Made by a program: the position numbers and the translations under genes. This document shows positions 11,701 to 25,470 of a stretch of 64,000 nucleotides of DNA, piece after piece. The notes under the pieces are model-generated. The model saw nothing but the letters and a program-made list of their open reading frames with translations, did no database searches and was not told the origin of the DNA. This stretch comes from Rugalucina vietnamica (lineage: Eukaryota; Mollusca; Bivalvia; Lucinida; Lucinidae): positions 35,950,406 through 36,014,405 of the forward strand of contig OZ024876.1 of assembly GCA_964017185.1 (NCBI GenBank), in the 5' to 3' direction. Position 1 is the first letter of the stretch; each line of letters starts with the position of its first letter.

Positions 11701-11808
11701 CCAAACAAAGGTGGTGATCAGCTGGGTGGTAACCACTGCATCTGTTTTTGCATACTTACAAGAATTATCAGTTAACTCATTTAAGCCTGGCGTCCCTTTT
11801 GTGGGACA

Positions 11809-11874
11809 TATGCAAACAGTATAGCCCCAGATGGGACGCCGCAGCGTCCCATCTGGGGCTATTCTGTTTGCATA
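11809..11874. repeat. Perfect-type hairpin with CGCA loop
   Basis: Arms of about 31 bp (TATGCAAACAG...ATGGGACGC and its complement) surround a 4-bp centre. It may be a small foldback element or the core of a larger repeat; GGCGTCCC also occurs just upstream. Confidence 0.6.
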
Positions 11875-11934
11875 CAGGAATTTTTTAAAATCACACCTGC
11901 GGCCCATAAAATGAAAGTAGACTCGCCCAATTGA

Positions 11935-12085
11935 AATAGGGAGCACAGAAAATCATGAAATTATTTTTACAGATTTTGCCACAGCGAAAAATCTTAAGTA
12001 AATAGGTGAAAATAAGTTGGGTTACAGTACCTCAGGTTTCATGTAAACAAAGATAAAAGCTATAAATGGGGTTTCAAAGTGGACT
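11935..12085. repeat. ~150-bp repeat, uninterrupted copy
   Basis: This stretch recurs at 13,017-13,080 and 15,316-15,403, where a MITE-B splits it. It is therefore a natural empty site for that insertion. Its own class is unknown. Confidence 0.65.
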
Positions 12086-12150
12086 CGCCCAATTGATAAT
12101 GATGGTAGAATACGACATTCGTCATATATGGGTTAAGCATATGAAACATA

Positions 12151-12391
12151 TATGAGCCGCATCGTGAGAAAACCGGATTTTTGCCTAGGCGAAAACAAAG
12201 GCGCAGATCAGCTTCGCGGTAACCGCGAAGCTGATCAGTGCCTTTGTTTTCGCTACTCGGATAGTATAATTCCTCTTCTACTCATAGCCAAAATTTCAAG
12301 TATCTAACCTGCTCCTGTGACTGTACAGACCGATTTGTGTCGCACCTGGTCGGAAACCCCGAAGACCGGTTTTCTCACGATGCGGCTCATA
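12151..12391. mobile_element. MITE-A copy touching an exon
   Basis: A whole copy whose right end (GATGCGGCTCAT) is nine bases before the start of the next KATNAL2 exon, so it supplies most of the sequence upstream of that splice acceptor. Confidence 0.85.
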
Positions 12392-12400
12392 TATTTTCAG

Positions 12401-12478
12401 GATAAATTACTAAAACCTTTAGGAGGCTATGTAGGCTATAACACAGAATGGAGGGAACTGGCTCAAAATATTAGTAGA
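12401..12478 (+). CDS. KATNAL2: KATNAL2 exon, linker to ATPase
   Basis: Twenty-six codons beginning DKLLKPLGGYVG and ending RELAQNISR correspond to the ERLLKPLSAFIG...RELAAVVSR segment of vertebrate KATNAL2, just before the AAA domain. The acceptor is ATATTTTCAG and the donor GTAAGT; both ends are phase 0, so it joins its neighbours without a frame change. The acceptor region is unusual in lying almost wholly within a MITE-A end. Confidence 0.85.
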
Positions 12479-12609
12479 GTAAGTATATATATAGTGATGT
12501 TCAAAATTTTTATGTAAATTTTCTTCAAACAGAATAAATTCTGTAATTTTCCTTTCTTTTCTTGTCTTACCCTAACTTCTAGTCATCACTCTTGATAATT
12601 CATCTGCAT

Positions 12610-12855
12610 TACGAAAACTTACCCATGCAATAAACAGAGATTTTTTTTCTGCTGTAAAAATCGAATCTTTCTTTGGAAGAAATTTGATATTTTTAATATT
12701 TTCGCTCCAAACATTGATTGTGGGTATACAGCGATGAGGCGGTTCTAAAGAGTATCCACAATCTATGTTTTGGAGCAAAAATAAGAAAAATTGCATACCT
12801 CTGCATACCCCAGTTTTACAAAATAAAAGTGGGATTTAAAGGGGTATTTATTTAC
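12610..12855. mobile_element. MITE-B copy
   Basis: Full-length but diverged, with a worn hairpin centre. It is followed directly by a MITE-A fragment (12,857-12,921). Confidence 0.7.
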
Positions 12856-12856
12856 T

Positions 12857-12921
12857 TCACAGCTGATCTGTGCCTTTGTTTTTCCATAGGCTAAAATCCG
12901 GTTGTCTCATGGTGCAGCTCA
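12857..12921. mobile_element. MITE-A fragment
   Basis: Only the right end is present, AGCTGATCTGTGCC through TTGTCTCATGGTGCAGC. Confidence 0.55.
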
Positions 12922-13016
12922 GATGTTGTATGACACAAGTGTTCAAATGCTAATTAATTCAAAAAAGAAAAAATATCGAAATGAGGTGCTTCACATCAAA
13001 TATTAGAAGCAATTTT

Positions 13017-13080
13017 GTGTTAGGGAGCACGGAAAATCATGACATTATTTTTACAGATTTTGCCACCGCGAAAAAATCTA
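13017..13080. repeat. ~150-bp repeat, left half of a split copy
   Basis: It matches 11,935-11,996. The right half resumes at 15,316-15,403 after a MITE-B that itself holds a HINE-1. Confidence 0.65.
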
Positions 13081-15315
13081 TTAGGAAATGCGCCCATGTT
13101 ATATACAGATTTTTCTTAAGTTGTAAAAATTGAAAATTTTCATTTGAAAAATTTGGATGTTTTTGATATTTTAGCTCAAAACATACATTGTGGGTACACG
13201 TTAGAACCGCCTCACTGAGGCGGTTCTAACGAGTACCTACAATGTATGTTTTGGATCAAAAATAAGAAAATTAAGTATACCCCTGCAAGCCCCAGTTTTT
13301 AGCTCACCTGAGCCGTTAGGCTCACAAGGTGAGCTTATAGGATGGCCATGATCCGGCGTCCGTCCGTCCGTCCGTCCACAATTTCAAAGATCTTCTCCTC
13401 TGAAACCACTTGGCCAATCAAAGCCAAATTTTATATGAAGCATCAATAGGAAGGGGGGACCAATGTGTATATAAGAAATCCTGGTCACATGACCAAGATG
13501 GCCGCCATGCCCATATATGGTAAAAACACTTCAAAAATCTTCTTCTCTAGAACTGGTGGACCGATTTCAAGGAAACTTGGCATGAAGCATCAATGGCTCA
13601 AGCACTACAATGTATATATAAATCATGACCCTGTGATGACCTTGACCTATTTTACGGCAAGGTCAACATAGGTCGCCAATGCATTTGAATGGGGAAAACT
13701 TTTAAAATGTCATTTAAAGTGAAAGTCTTGCAGGAAATGGGCAGTAGGACTGAAAATTAATGATTCTGAAAAAAATTGGACCCCAGGGGCTCATGTGCCC
13801 CCACCCCGGGGCAATATACATGTATATCTCCATAATATTCAAACGTCTTCTCCTCTGAAACCACTTGGCCAATCCTAAGCCAAATTTTATGTGAAGCATT
13901 AATAGGAAGGGGTAACAAATATGTAGATAAAAAATCCAGGTCACATGACCAAGATGGCCGCCATGCCCATATATGGTAAAAAACCTTCAAACATCTTCTT
14001 CTCCAGAACCGGTTGACCGATTTCAACGAAACTTGGCATGAAGCATCGATGGCGCAAACACTACAATGTATATATAAATCATGACCCTGTGATGACCTTG
14101 ACCTATTTTACGGCAAGGTCAACATAGGTCGCCAATGCATTTGAATGGGGAAAACTTTTAAAATGTCATTTAAAGTAAAAGTCTTGCAGGAAATGGGCAG
14201 TAGGACTGAAAATTAATGATTCTGAAAAAAATTGGACCCCAGGGGCTCATGTGCCCCCACCCCGGAGCAATGTACATGTATATCTCCATAATATTCAAAC
14301 GTCTTCTCCTCTGAAACCACTTGGCCAATCAAAGCCAAATTTTATGTAAAGCATTAATAGGAAGGGGTAACAAATATGTAGATAAAAAATCCAGGTCACA
14401 TGACCAAGATGGCCGCCATGCCCATATATGGTCAAATCCCTTCAAAAATCTTTTTCTCCAGAACCAGTTGACCGATTTCAACGAAACTTGGCATGAAGCA
14501 TCAATGGCTCAAGCACTACAATGTATATATAAATCATGACCCTGTGATGACCTTGACCTATTTTACGGCAAGGTCAACATAGGTCGCCAATGCATTTGAA
14601 TGGGGAAAACTATTAAAATGTCATTTAAAGTGAAAGTCTTGCAGGAAATGGGCAGTAGGACTGAAAATTAATGATTCTGAAAAAAATTGGACCCCAGGGG
14701 CTCATGTGCCCCCACCCCGGGGCAATATACATGTATATTTCCATAATATTCAAACGTCTTCTCCTCTGAAACCGCTTGGCCAATCAGCCAAATTTTATGT
14801 GATGCATCTATAAAATTGGGGAATCAATGTGTATATAAATAATCTAGGTCACATGACAAAGATGGTCGCCATGCCCATATATGGTAAAAACCCATCAAAA
14901 TTCTTCTTCTCTGAAACCAATAAACTGATTTCAAGGAAACTTGGCGTGAAGCATCGATGGCTAAAGTACTCCAATGTATATATAAGTCAAGACCCTGTGA
15001 TGACCTTGACCAAGTTTATGGCAAGGTCAACATGGGTTGCCTATGCATTTGAATTGGGAAAACTGTTAAAATGTCATTTGAAGGGAAATGCCAGCAGGAA
15101 ATTGGCAAATGGACAGAATATTGTCTGAAGAAAGAAAATGGCCCAAGGGCTTCATCTGCCCCTGCCCTGGAGTTAAATACCATAATATTCAAACATGTTT
15201 ATTGGTATATGCAGCAGATCTCAGGTGAGCGTTTACAGGACCATTGGTCCTCTGGTTCTATATAAAAGTGGGATTTAATGGGGTATATATTGCACGGACA
15301 TGTTTTCCTAATGTC
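13081..15315. mobile_element. MITE-B copy split by a HINE-1
   Basis: The left part with hairpin is at 13,081-13,300 and the right arm at 15,258-15,315. The ends TTAGGAAAT and TTTCCTAA are fixed by comparison with the empty site at 11,996. Confidence 0.8.
13301..15257 (+). mobile_element. HINE-1 copy, four core units
   Basis: It is inserted in the T-run of a MITE-B arm (CCCAGTTTTT on the left, CTATATAAAAG on the right). The microsatellite is short. The first three cores are very alike and the fourth is the diverged terminal type that also ends the 7998 copy. Confidence 0.8.
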
Positions 15316-15557
<242 letters not shown>

Positions 15558-15587
15558 TAAATAAAAAAAAAAAAAAAATAATAATAA

Positions 15588-15838
15588 TATGAAAACTTAC
15601 CCATGCAATGTACAGAGATTTTTTCAGCTGTAAAAAATGGAAATTTCATTAGAAAAAACATTTTAATATTTTTTGCTCAAAACATTGATACACGTTAGAA
15701 CCGCCTCGACGAGGTGGTTCTAACAAGTTGCCACAGTCTAAGTTTCTGATGAAAAAATAAGAACAATGTTCTCCTCTGCACACCCCAGTTTTACTTTATA
15801 AAAGTTGGGTGTAATGTGGGTATTCATTACGCAGAACT
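15588..15838. mobile_element. MITE-B copy
   Basis: The full length is recognisable; the right end is worn (GTATTCATTACGC). Confidence 0.7.
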
Positions 15839-15990
15839 GTTTGTGTGATGATAGGGATTTCTTGTTTGTTTTATTTTGATGCTTTACATCCCAGTCAACA
15901 TTTATGGTCATGTCAGGATATTACCCCCCACTTTATAAGACTCCTTCCCAACACAGGGATCGCCTGACATCTGAAATGTGCTATAAGAAT

Positions 15991-16225
15991 TGAGCCGCCT
16001 CATGGGAAAACTAAAAGTGTGGTTTCCGAACAGATCTGACATAAATCAGGCTGTACAGTCACAGAAGATGACTAGAGGCTTGAAATTTTGGATTTAAGAA
16101 GAAGAGGAAGTGTACTATCCATATAGCGAAAACAAAGGCGCTGATCAACTTCGCGGTTACCGCGAAGCTGATCTGTGTCTTTGTTTTCTCCTATGCAGAT
16201 TGTTGGTTTTCCCATGAGGCGGCTC
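15991..16225. mobile_element. MITE-A copy
   Basis: Whole copy with near-consensus ends and an intact GCTTCGCGG...CCGCGAAGC foldback. Confidence 0.85.
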
Positions 16226-16386
16226 ATATATAACCACTCAAGTAAGCAGCTAAAGCTTGTATGTATGAATGGTTTGACTATTAAAAAGACACATTATATT
16301 ATCAATGCCTTTGTTTTTTATCTCCTTGTGTAAGATTACTTTGTGTTTGGAAACATGTGAAGTGTTCAAGAAGAAATTGCTCAATC

Positions 16387-16662
16387 ACGAAAACTCGCCC
16401 ATGCACTATTTAGAGAATTTTTGGCTTTGAAAATGAAAAAAATCAGTTCAATCTTTTGAACATTTTCCGTTATTTTGCTCAAAGCATTGATTGTGAGTAC
16501 ATGTTAGAATCGCCTCGGATAGGGGGTTCTAACTAGTACACACAATCTATGTTTTAGATTGAAAATTCAAAAAAAAAAGTTGTAAAACCCTTCACACTCA
16601 AGGTTTACTATATGAAATGGGGGTTCAAGGGGGTACACTTTTCATTGACATGTTTCCTAATG
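16387..16662. mobile_element. MITE-B copy
   Basis: Whole copy. The right end GACATGTTTCCTAATG agrees with the ends inferred from the empty-site comparison. Confidence 0.75.
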
Positions 16663-16774
16663 TCCATAATATGTTGACTGGATGATAATATTTCATCTCC
16701 AAACTATAGCATTGGTGGTTCTTGGTGAGTATTGTAAAGGATTCTGATATTCAGACAATAAACAAAAAAGGTAA

Positions 16775-18873
<2,099 letters not shown>

Positions 18874-18879
18874 TGTACA

Positions 18880-19100
18880 GCCAGCTAGGTACATACATGT
18901 GATTTCTCCTTATTTCAGAGGGATTTCCCTAGTTAAGAAAAGAATGTCAGATTTTCCTGACAGACCTTATTTATCTCATCTCCTTATTTGGAATTTCAGA
19001 TCTCTCTACGAAAAATGAATTTCTTTCTTTCTTTGATTATTCTCCATATTTGGAAAGGGAAATCTCCCTATTTGGCTTACCAGATGTATCTGATGGATGG
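18880..19100. other. Unassigned intron sequence
   Basis: Some self-similar ATCTCCTTATTT stretches occur. Nothing else is recognised. Confidence 0.35.
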
Positions 19101-19102
19101 AT

Positions 19103-19168
19103 ACCAGTAAAATAATGCTGGCCAAGGCAATAGCTATGAAATGCGATACATTTTTCAAATCTCAGGTG
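19103..19168 (+). pseudogene. Decayed partial copy of the KATNAL2 Walker A exon
   Basis: About 65 bp repeat the middle of the exon at 16,925-17,107. The frame reads KIMLAKAIAMKCDTFF against [17 protein letters not shown] in the real exon, and the run ATGCTGGCCAAGGCAATAGC differs by one base. The copy has lost the glycine-rich Walker A loop (TSK replaces GTGK), part of the C-terminal half, and proper splice sites, so it cannot act as an exon. It lies in the intron after the intact exon, as expected from local duplication followed by decay. Retroposition is unlikely because no neighbouring exon is joined to it. Confidence 0.75.
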
Positions 19169-19545
19169 ATTCCAAATGTTTGTTTTTAGCATTATTCACA
19201 CACTGGTTTTGAGTGTGTCTGATCTGTTTGGTTGTTAGCTTGATGTGTATAGATTAAGTTATAATCAGAGTTTTCTTGATGAAATGTCTATAAATGGTGC
19301 ATATTTGGTTTAAACAATATTTTATTCAAATATAATTCTACACATACAATTTACATGGTTTATGGTACAGGATTTGATAAAAAGCTAAAAGCTTAAAGAC
19401 ATCATCTCCTGCATATTTAGTGGCAAAGTGCACAAACACAGACCCAATTAATAGCAGTTTTCTGATCAGGGTATTCACTTATTTTGTTGTTTGAAAAGCC
19501 CTGAAGTTTTGAAAACCACACAGTAGCTTGTAATCATTTAAGGAA
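19169..19545. other. Unassigned intron sequence
   Basis: Nothing coding or repeat-bounded was recognised. Confidence 0.4.
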
Positions 19546-19685
19546 TGAAATTCAGATTTTAGCTTTCACTGGATGATGAAAAACATTAGGCTGTTTTAAT
19601 GTCTGTGAAGCCCGAAGGGCTTCTCGGAGACATTAAAACAGCTAATGTTTTTCATCATCCAGTGAAAGCTAAAACCTGAATTTCA
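19546..19685. mobile_element. 140-bp perfect-type foldback
   Basis: Arms of about 62 bp (TGAAATTCAG...TTTAATGTCT and complement) surround a short GAAGCCCGAAGGGCTTC centre. Probably a foldback or MITE family; no target duplication was identified. Confidence 0.7.
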
Positions 19686-19960
19686 ATACTTATATTTACA
19701 TTTTATATTATCAATCAAGTATCAGATTTTTAATTGCCCATATCACTGTTCATATTTATGTTATTTGACATTAAATCCCACTTAACGTAATTTTGGAACA
19801 GCCAAAGCGTCAAATTTTCGCGCCTAACGTCATGGCGATACGCGACCAACGTCACAACAACAAGAGTAAACAAACAACGTCACTGGATGTGTTTTGACGT
19901 CCCCCCGCCCATAGGCATGGGGTCTAGATCACGTGACTTAATGTTTTTCATTGGGAAATG
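19686..19960. other. CpG-containing stretch with ACGTCA boxes
   Basis: Between 19,800 and 19,905 ACGTCA, TGACGT or close forms occur about five times (AACGTCATGG, CAACGTCACA, AACGTCACT, TTGACGTCC), followed by CACGTGAC near 19,931. A similar stretch occurs at 60,550-60,640, so this is probably part of a repeat family. Confidence 0.4.
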
Positions 19961-20119
19961 AAGAACATCAAAAAAGATACTTTCATCAAGGGCGATTGCA
20001 ATAAAAATGTTAATATTCTACAATGCATGTACATGTATTTGGAAATTCACAGTCATCACACACTCATTTTTTTTCTCATTAAATCAAAACTGGATGGTCT
20101 TCTTTTATTTAAATTTCAG

Positions 20120-20214
20120 GTATTATTTGAGATGGCAAGATTTTATGCCCCTTCAACAATATTTTTAGATGAGCTAGAGGCTATAATGAGTCAGCGGGGG
20201 TCAACAGGGGGAGC
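20120..20214 (+). CDS. KATNAL2: KATNAL2 exon with Walker B
   Basis: The exon encodes [20 protein letters not shown] followed by [20 protein letters not shown] is the Walker B segment (DE pair for magnesium and ATP hydrolysis). Katanin p60 has FIDEID here, and the FLDELE form is characteristic of KATNAL2. The acceptor is AATTTCAG; the GTAAGT donor splits an alanine codon after its second base. A MITE-B begins about 5 bp downstream. Confidence 0.92.
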
Positions 20215-20218
20215 GTAA

Positions 20219-20558
20219 GTGAAAAAAACATGCCTTTGCAATATACATGTAGTCATTTTTCTGCTGTGAAAAAAAAAAAATTTATAATTGTCAGTTGCAA
20301 AATTTTGATATTGTTCTTACTTTTTGCTCCAAAAATAGATTGTGTATATATCTTAGAACCATCTCACCAAGGCGGTTCTAACGCACCATCTATGTTTCAA
20401 ATCAAAAATAAGAAAATTGTTTACCACTGTATACCTCAATTTGACTAAGTACCCACCATCTATTTTTCGGATCAAAAATAAGAAAATCGTTTACCACTAC
20501 CTCAATTTTACTAAGTGGGGTTAAAGGGGGTATACATTTCATGGACATGTTGTCTTGG
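20219..20558. mobile_element. MITE-B copy with a short internal duplication
   Basis: The arm after the hairpin is partly duplicated (AAGAAAATYGTTTACCACT appears twice near 20,405 and 20,475). Confidence 0.65.
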
Positions 20559-20717
20559 TTAAAACATCTTCAGGGGTTACTGACATAAGGTCAGACACAA
20601 ACTGGATTGCACAGTAAATTAAATGCTGTTTGAAATTTTGGATGAAGAAAGAAGAAAAGGTTCAATAAGCATTGGTCAGAAACTGATGCAATCAGAACTA
20701 AAGTCCCACCCTAAAAA

Positions 20718-20957
20718 TGAGCCCCCACGTCAAAAAAAAAAACGAAAAACTGCATATGCAAAAACAAAGGTGCAGATCAGCTGTGCAATAATTGCACAGC
20801 TGATCAGCGCCTTTGTTTTCGCAACACGGATAGTACAACCCCTCTTTTTTTTAAATCCGAAATTTCAAGCTTGTAGCCTTATTCTGTGGCTGTACAGGCG
20901 GGTTTGTGTCGGACCTGGTTGGATTCACAAACTGTTGGTTTTCTCATGCAAAGGCTC
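20718..20957. mobile_element. MITE-A copy, diverged
   Basis: The left end is worn (TGAGCCCCCACG). The internal foldback is AGCTGTGCAATAATTGCAC-type and nearly perfect. Confidence 0.65.
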
Positions 20958-20992
20958 AATGCTAATGGGAAACTACCAAAACAACAATTAGA

Positions 20993-21275
20993 TCATTATG
21001 AAAACACGCACATGCAATATACAGAGATTTTTAAAGTTAAAAAAAATAAAAATTTTCCGTAAATTTTTTTTGTAATTTTTCTTATTTTTGCTGAAAACAT
21101 AGATTGTATGTACACGTTAGAACCGCCTCGGCGAGGCAGTTCTAATGAGTACCCACAATCTATGTTTGAAAGCAAAAATAAGAAAAATAGGTATACCCCT
21201 GTATACCCACATTCTGCTAGATAAAAGTGGGTTTCAAGGGGGTATACATTACACTGACATGTTATCCTGATATTC
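20993..21275. mobile_element. MITE-B copy
   Basis: Whole copy with the strong central hairpin AGAACCGCCTCGGCGAGGC. Confidence 0.8.
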
Positions 21276-21357
21276 TGATAAAAAGAATGAAAGGTAAGTG
21301 GAGTGAGCAGCTTTTTTCCCAAAGGTGTCCGTTTGGTTACCTAAACTCAACTAAATT

Positions 21358-21585
21358 TGAGCCATGACGCAAGAAAATTGGGATTTCCGACCAGGTCTGA
21401 CACAAACCAGCCTGTACAGTCAGAGAAAGGCTAGCAGCTTGAAATTTCGGATATAAGAAGAAGAGGGATTGTACTATCCGTGTAGCAAAAACAAAGGCTC
21501 TGATCAGCTTTGCAGCAACTGTGAAGCTGATTTGCGCCTTTGTTTTTGCACAGGCAAAATTACGGTTTTCTCATGATGCGGCTCA
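21358..21585. mobile_element. MITE-A copy
   Basis: Whole but diverged copy (left end TGAGCCATGACGC, right end GATGCGGCTCA). Confidence 0.75.
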
Positions 21586-21826
21586 TATGGGAATACCCAC
21601 ATTAAAGGTGCAACAGTACAAAAATCAACACCCTAACAAAAAAGGTGTAGAACCACAATAGAAGTAGTGAACCAGTTGGAAATGCTGTTTTTGAACATGC
21701 CTCCAGATTTATTTCATGTGTTGTGTTAAATTACAGTGTGTGCTAATATGCATGATTTCTCTGTAGTTTTGAATGCAACTATGAAAAACCTAAGCAGTCA
21801 GTACAATAAAAGAGAAAGAATACGAT
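21586..21826. other. Unassigned intron sequence
   Basis: Nothing recognised. Confidence 0.4.
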
Positions 21827-22140
<314 letters not shown>

Positions 22141-22163
22141 TAGGTCAGGCAGAAACTTGACAT

Positions 22164-22400
22164 TTTAGCCGCCTCGTGGGAAAACCAACAATGTGGTTTC
22201 CGAACAGGTCCAACACAAACCAACCTATACAAGCACAGAAAAGAGCTAGAAGCTTGAAATTTCGGATTTAAGTAGAAGAGGAATTGTACTATCCGAATAG
22301 CAAAAACAAAGGCGCTGATCAGCTTCGCGGTTACCGGGAAGCTGATCTGCGTCTTTGTTTTTGCCTATGCAGATTGTTGGTTTTCCCATGAGGCGGCTCA
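22164..22400. mobile_element. MITE-A copy
   Basis: Whole copy starting 25 bp after the exon donor. Confidence 0.85.
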
Positions 22401-22554
22401 TTTCAGTCCTTTTAAGAAATACTTGTCAATGATTTTACATGGACCCAATCTAAATTGTGAAGCCTTAAGTAGAAACAAGATTGTATCTTGAAAGTTTGTA
22501 TACATCCTTAAGGGCTCTATTTTTGTGCTACTAGTTGGTGTAGAGGTAGATATT

Positions 22555-22690
22555 TCAGAGGTGAAAATAGTAAATTTTCATTTTTTTTTGCTCAAAACAT
22601 AGATTGTGGGATTGGTGTGTGGTTCTAACATGTGCCCACAATCAATGTTTTGAACACAAAAACAAGAAAACATCAACATTTTTCGTTAAA
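22555..22690. mobile_element. MITE-B core
   Basis: Only the hairpin core (GCTCAAAACATAGATTGTGG and partner) with short flanks is recognisable. Confidence 0.55.
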
Positions 22691-22778
22691 TCATCATTTT
22701 TCTCAAATGAAAAAATTTCTGGAAATTGCATATGCGTTTTTTCTTGTTGAAAAGTATTGATTACATTGTTTATTTAAG

Positions 22779-22947
22779 GGAATTAGACCATGCTATGTTA
22801 CGTCGCCTTGAGAAGAGAATATTGGTTGACTTGCCGACATTTGATGCCCGTAAGGCCATGTTTAAACACCATCTGCCTCGGATAGTGAATCCAAGCGAGG
22901 GCGGACTAGAGCTATTGTCAGACCTTGATTATGATCTCCTAGCTTTA
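22779..22947 (+). CDS. KATNAL2: KATNAL2 exon, arginine fingers and small AAA subdomain
   Basis: The exon starts by completing the tryptophan codon and encodes ELDHAMLRRLEKRILVDLP, then FDARKAMFKHHLP and a tail ending DLDYDLLAL. MLRRLEKR carries the arginine-finger pair that senses ATP in the neighbouring subunit of the hexamer. The GTAAGT donor is phase 0, and a MITE-A begins five bases into the intron, so the element makes up almost everything beyond the core donor. Confidence 0.92.
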
Positions 22948-22951
22948 GTAA

Positions 22952-23090
22952 GTGAGCCTGTGTGAGAAAAGCAACAATTTGGGTTTGGACCAGGACTGAT
23001 GCAAACCGGCCTGTACAGTCACAGAAGATGGTTTGAGGCTTGAGATTTTGGATTTATGAAGAGCATTGTACACAAGAAAACTGGTTTTCA
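22952..23090. mobile_element. MITE-A partial copy at a splice donor
   Basis: It begins TGAGCCTGTGTGAGAAAAGC directly after the donor core; the distal half is lost. Related but worn sequence continues to about 23,180. Confidence 0.6.
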
Positions 23091-23192
23091 GGGTTTCCAA
23101 CAAGATCTGACACACCACCAGCCTGTGCACTGACAGAAAATGGATAGAAATATGAAATTTTGGATTAAAAAAGAAGAGGAAGTAGGGAAAAC

Positions 23193-23286
23193 AATTTGGC
23201 ATCACTTGACAGTGCCTGGTGATGAGAAACATTGATGTTTGGATAGATTTGCCTATCCATACCTCACACACAGGAAAGATTCTTAT
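23193..23286. repeat. Worn copy of the ATACCTGACAC-type foldback
   Basis: TTTGGCATCAC...GCCTATCCATACCTCACAC and AAAGATTCTTA match the better copy at 60,697-60,841 in order. Confidence 0.5.
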
Positions 23287-23400
23287 ATGAGCCGATTCAT
23301 GAGAAAACTGGACTTTTGGCTATGTGAAAACAAAGTCACAGATCAGATGAGCGGTATATGCTCGGCTGATTAATGGCTTTTTTCACATAGGCAAAAGTCC
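23287..23400. mobile_element. MITE-A fragment
   Basis: Left end TGAGCCGATTCATGAGAAAA and a hairpin AAAAGTCCAGTT; the rest is missing. Confidence 0.5.
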
Positions 23401-23404
23401 AGTT

Positions 23405-23590
23405 ACTTAACTGGTTCCACCAGTGTAATGGTTTGAGGTTCGCTTCAGGAGCGAGAGGACCCGGTTTCGATCAGGGAATGTGTCATACCAAAGATATTAT
23501 AAATGGTACTAGTGGCTACCTTGCTTGGCGCTCAGCATTATAAAGCTAGCACTGGGACCTGCCTGTCATACAACTAATGTTCATCCTGAC
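23405..23590 (+). mobile_element. tRNA-derived SINE, second type
   Basis: GGTTTCGATCAGG resembles a B-box (GGTTCGANNCC with one extra T). About 45 bp upstream, GTGTAATGGTTTGAGG could be a worn A-box. The body runs to the CTGCCTGTCATAC region. It follows directly on a MITE-A end. Confidence 0.45.
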
Positions 23591-23629
23591 ACTCATACTA
23601 AAACCTTAAATAATCATAGGAAATCGTTG

Positions 23630-25470
23630 CAAAAGTTGGAAGGACATATTGCTTTGGGCTTGTCTGTGGGTCTGACTGTCAGTTAGTCTTTTCTTTTTAA
23701 CTTTTGAATGGTGCATGCTATGGTTTTGAAATTTCATACATGTATTCCTCATGAAAATATAGTTGACCGATATTTTTTTCATGTCCAAGTCATGCCCCTT
23801 TTCAGTGTTATGTCCCTTAGAAACCAAAATTTGAAAATCTTGTGTGCAAGGTATCTCAAAATGTATTTATCTACAGTCTTCATATTTGGTATACTGATTG
23901 GGGCTGAGGAGTAGATCACCTGATCAACTTTTGAGGTTTCTGTCAAATGTTAGCAGAATTACAGACTTTTTACTCCATTTTTAGCTCACCTGAGCTGAAG
24001 GCACACAAGGTGAGCTTATAGAATGGCCATGCTCTGTTGTCTGTCGTCTTCCATAATTTCAAAGATCTTCTCCTCTGAAACCGCTTGGCCAATCAAAGCC
24101 AAACTTCATGTGGAGCATCCTTAAGAAGGGGGAATGAAAGTTTATATAAATGGTCCAGGTCACATGACCAAGATGGCCACCATGGCTATAAAATAACAAA
24201 CTTTTAATCTTTCCCAAAACCAGAAAGCCTATGATTTTGAAACTTGGCATGAAGCATCAGGTAGAGGAGCTATACAAAGTTTATATAAATCATGACCCTG
24301 GGATGACCTTGACCTATTTTATGTCAAGGTCAATGTATGTTGCCCATGCATTTGAATGGGGAAAATTGGCAAAATGTCATTTGAAGGGAAAAACTTATAG
24401 AAAGTGGGCAAATGGACTGAAGATTTATGATTCTGACCCTAAGGGCTCGTCTGCCCCTTCCCCAGGGCGATATACATGTATTGTCATAATACATGTATTC
24501 AAATATCATCTTCTCTGAGACCACTTGGCAAATTAAAGCCAAACTTGATATGGAGCCTCCTTAGGAAAGGGGAACAAAAGTTTGCATAAATGGTCTAGGT
24601 CACGTCACCAAGATGGCCGCCATGGCTATAAATAGCAAAAACCTTTAAGAACCTTCTTCTTCAGAACCAGAAGGCCTATGATTTTGAAACTTGATATGAA
24701 GCATCAGGGAGAGGGGCTCTACAAAATTTTAAAAAATCATGACCCTGGGATGACCTTGAACTATTTTATGTCAAGGTTAACATAGGTGGCCCATGCATTT
24801 GAATGGGGAAAATTGTCATTTTGAAGAGAAAAACTTGAAAGGAATGGGCAAATGGACTGAAAATTTATGATTGTGAAAAAATTGGACCCCATTGGCTGGT
24901 CTGCTACCACCTTGGGGCAATAAACATGTATATCATCATGTATATCACCATAATACTCAAAGGTCTACTCTGAAACTGCTTGGCCAATCAAAGCCAATTT
25001 TGATATGAAGCATCTATAAGTAAGTGGAACCATTATGTACATAAATAATCCAGGTCACATGACCCAGGTGGCCGCCATGTCCATATATGGTAAAAACCCT
25101 TAAAAAATCTTCTTCGGAACCGGTGGACCAATTTCAACAAAATGTGGCATGTAGCATTGTGGACTAGAGTACTACAATGTATACATAAATTATGACCCTG
25201 TGATGACCTTGACATATTTTATGGCAATGTCAATATAGGTCGCCCATGACCATAATAGGCAAACAAGTTTATTGGTATATATCCCAGCATTTATATATAA
25301 AGCCTGCATTCTGCTTCTGGATCGAGGTCAAATCAGAGACAACCTAGCAGCTACACCAGGAAATGAAATTTCACTTCATTCAAATGAAATAAATAAATCA
25401 TACAAACTGTGCCAGGTTAGGGGCAAACATACAGTTGGGTGCATTGTGTTTTACAAACACACATGTCTTG
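23630..25470. mobile_element. Second copy of the CCCCCAAC-ended element, split by a HINE-1
   Basis: The left part (23,630-23,982) starts GTTGGAAGGACATATTGC, and the right part (25,300-25,470) ends in CATACAGTTGGGTGCATTGTG. Both match the 1160-2520 copy in order. Confidence 0.65.
23983..25290 (+). mobile_element. HINE-1 copy, diverged, right end missing
   Basis: The left end starts in a T-run (ATTTTTAGCTCACC). The cores belong to a separate sub-type (TTGGAGCAT...AGGAACAAAAGTTT). The terminal hairpin is absent and the host element resumes after TTATTGGTATAT. Confidence 0.65.

Noticed and set aside
19103-19168. Alternative KATNAL2 exon
   Set aside because: Lacks the P-loop glycines and usable splice sites.
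23405-23590. Functional tRNA gene
   Set aside because: Only worn box-like stretches are present, with no acceptor stem pairing; a SINE fits better.
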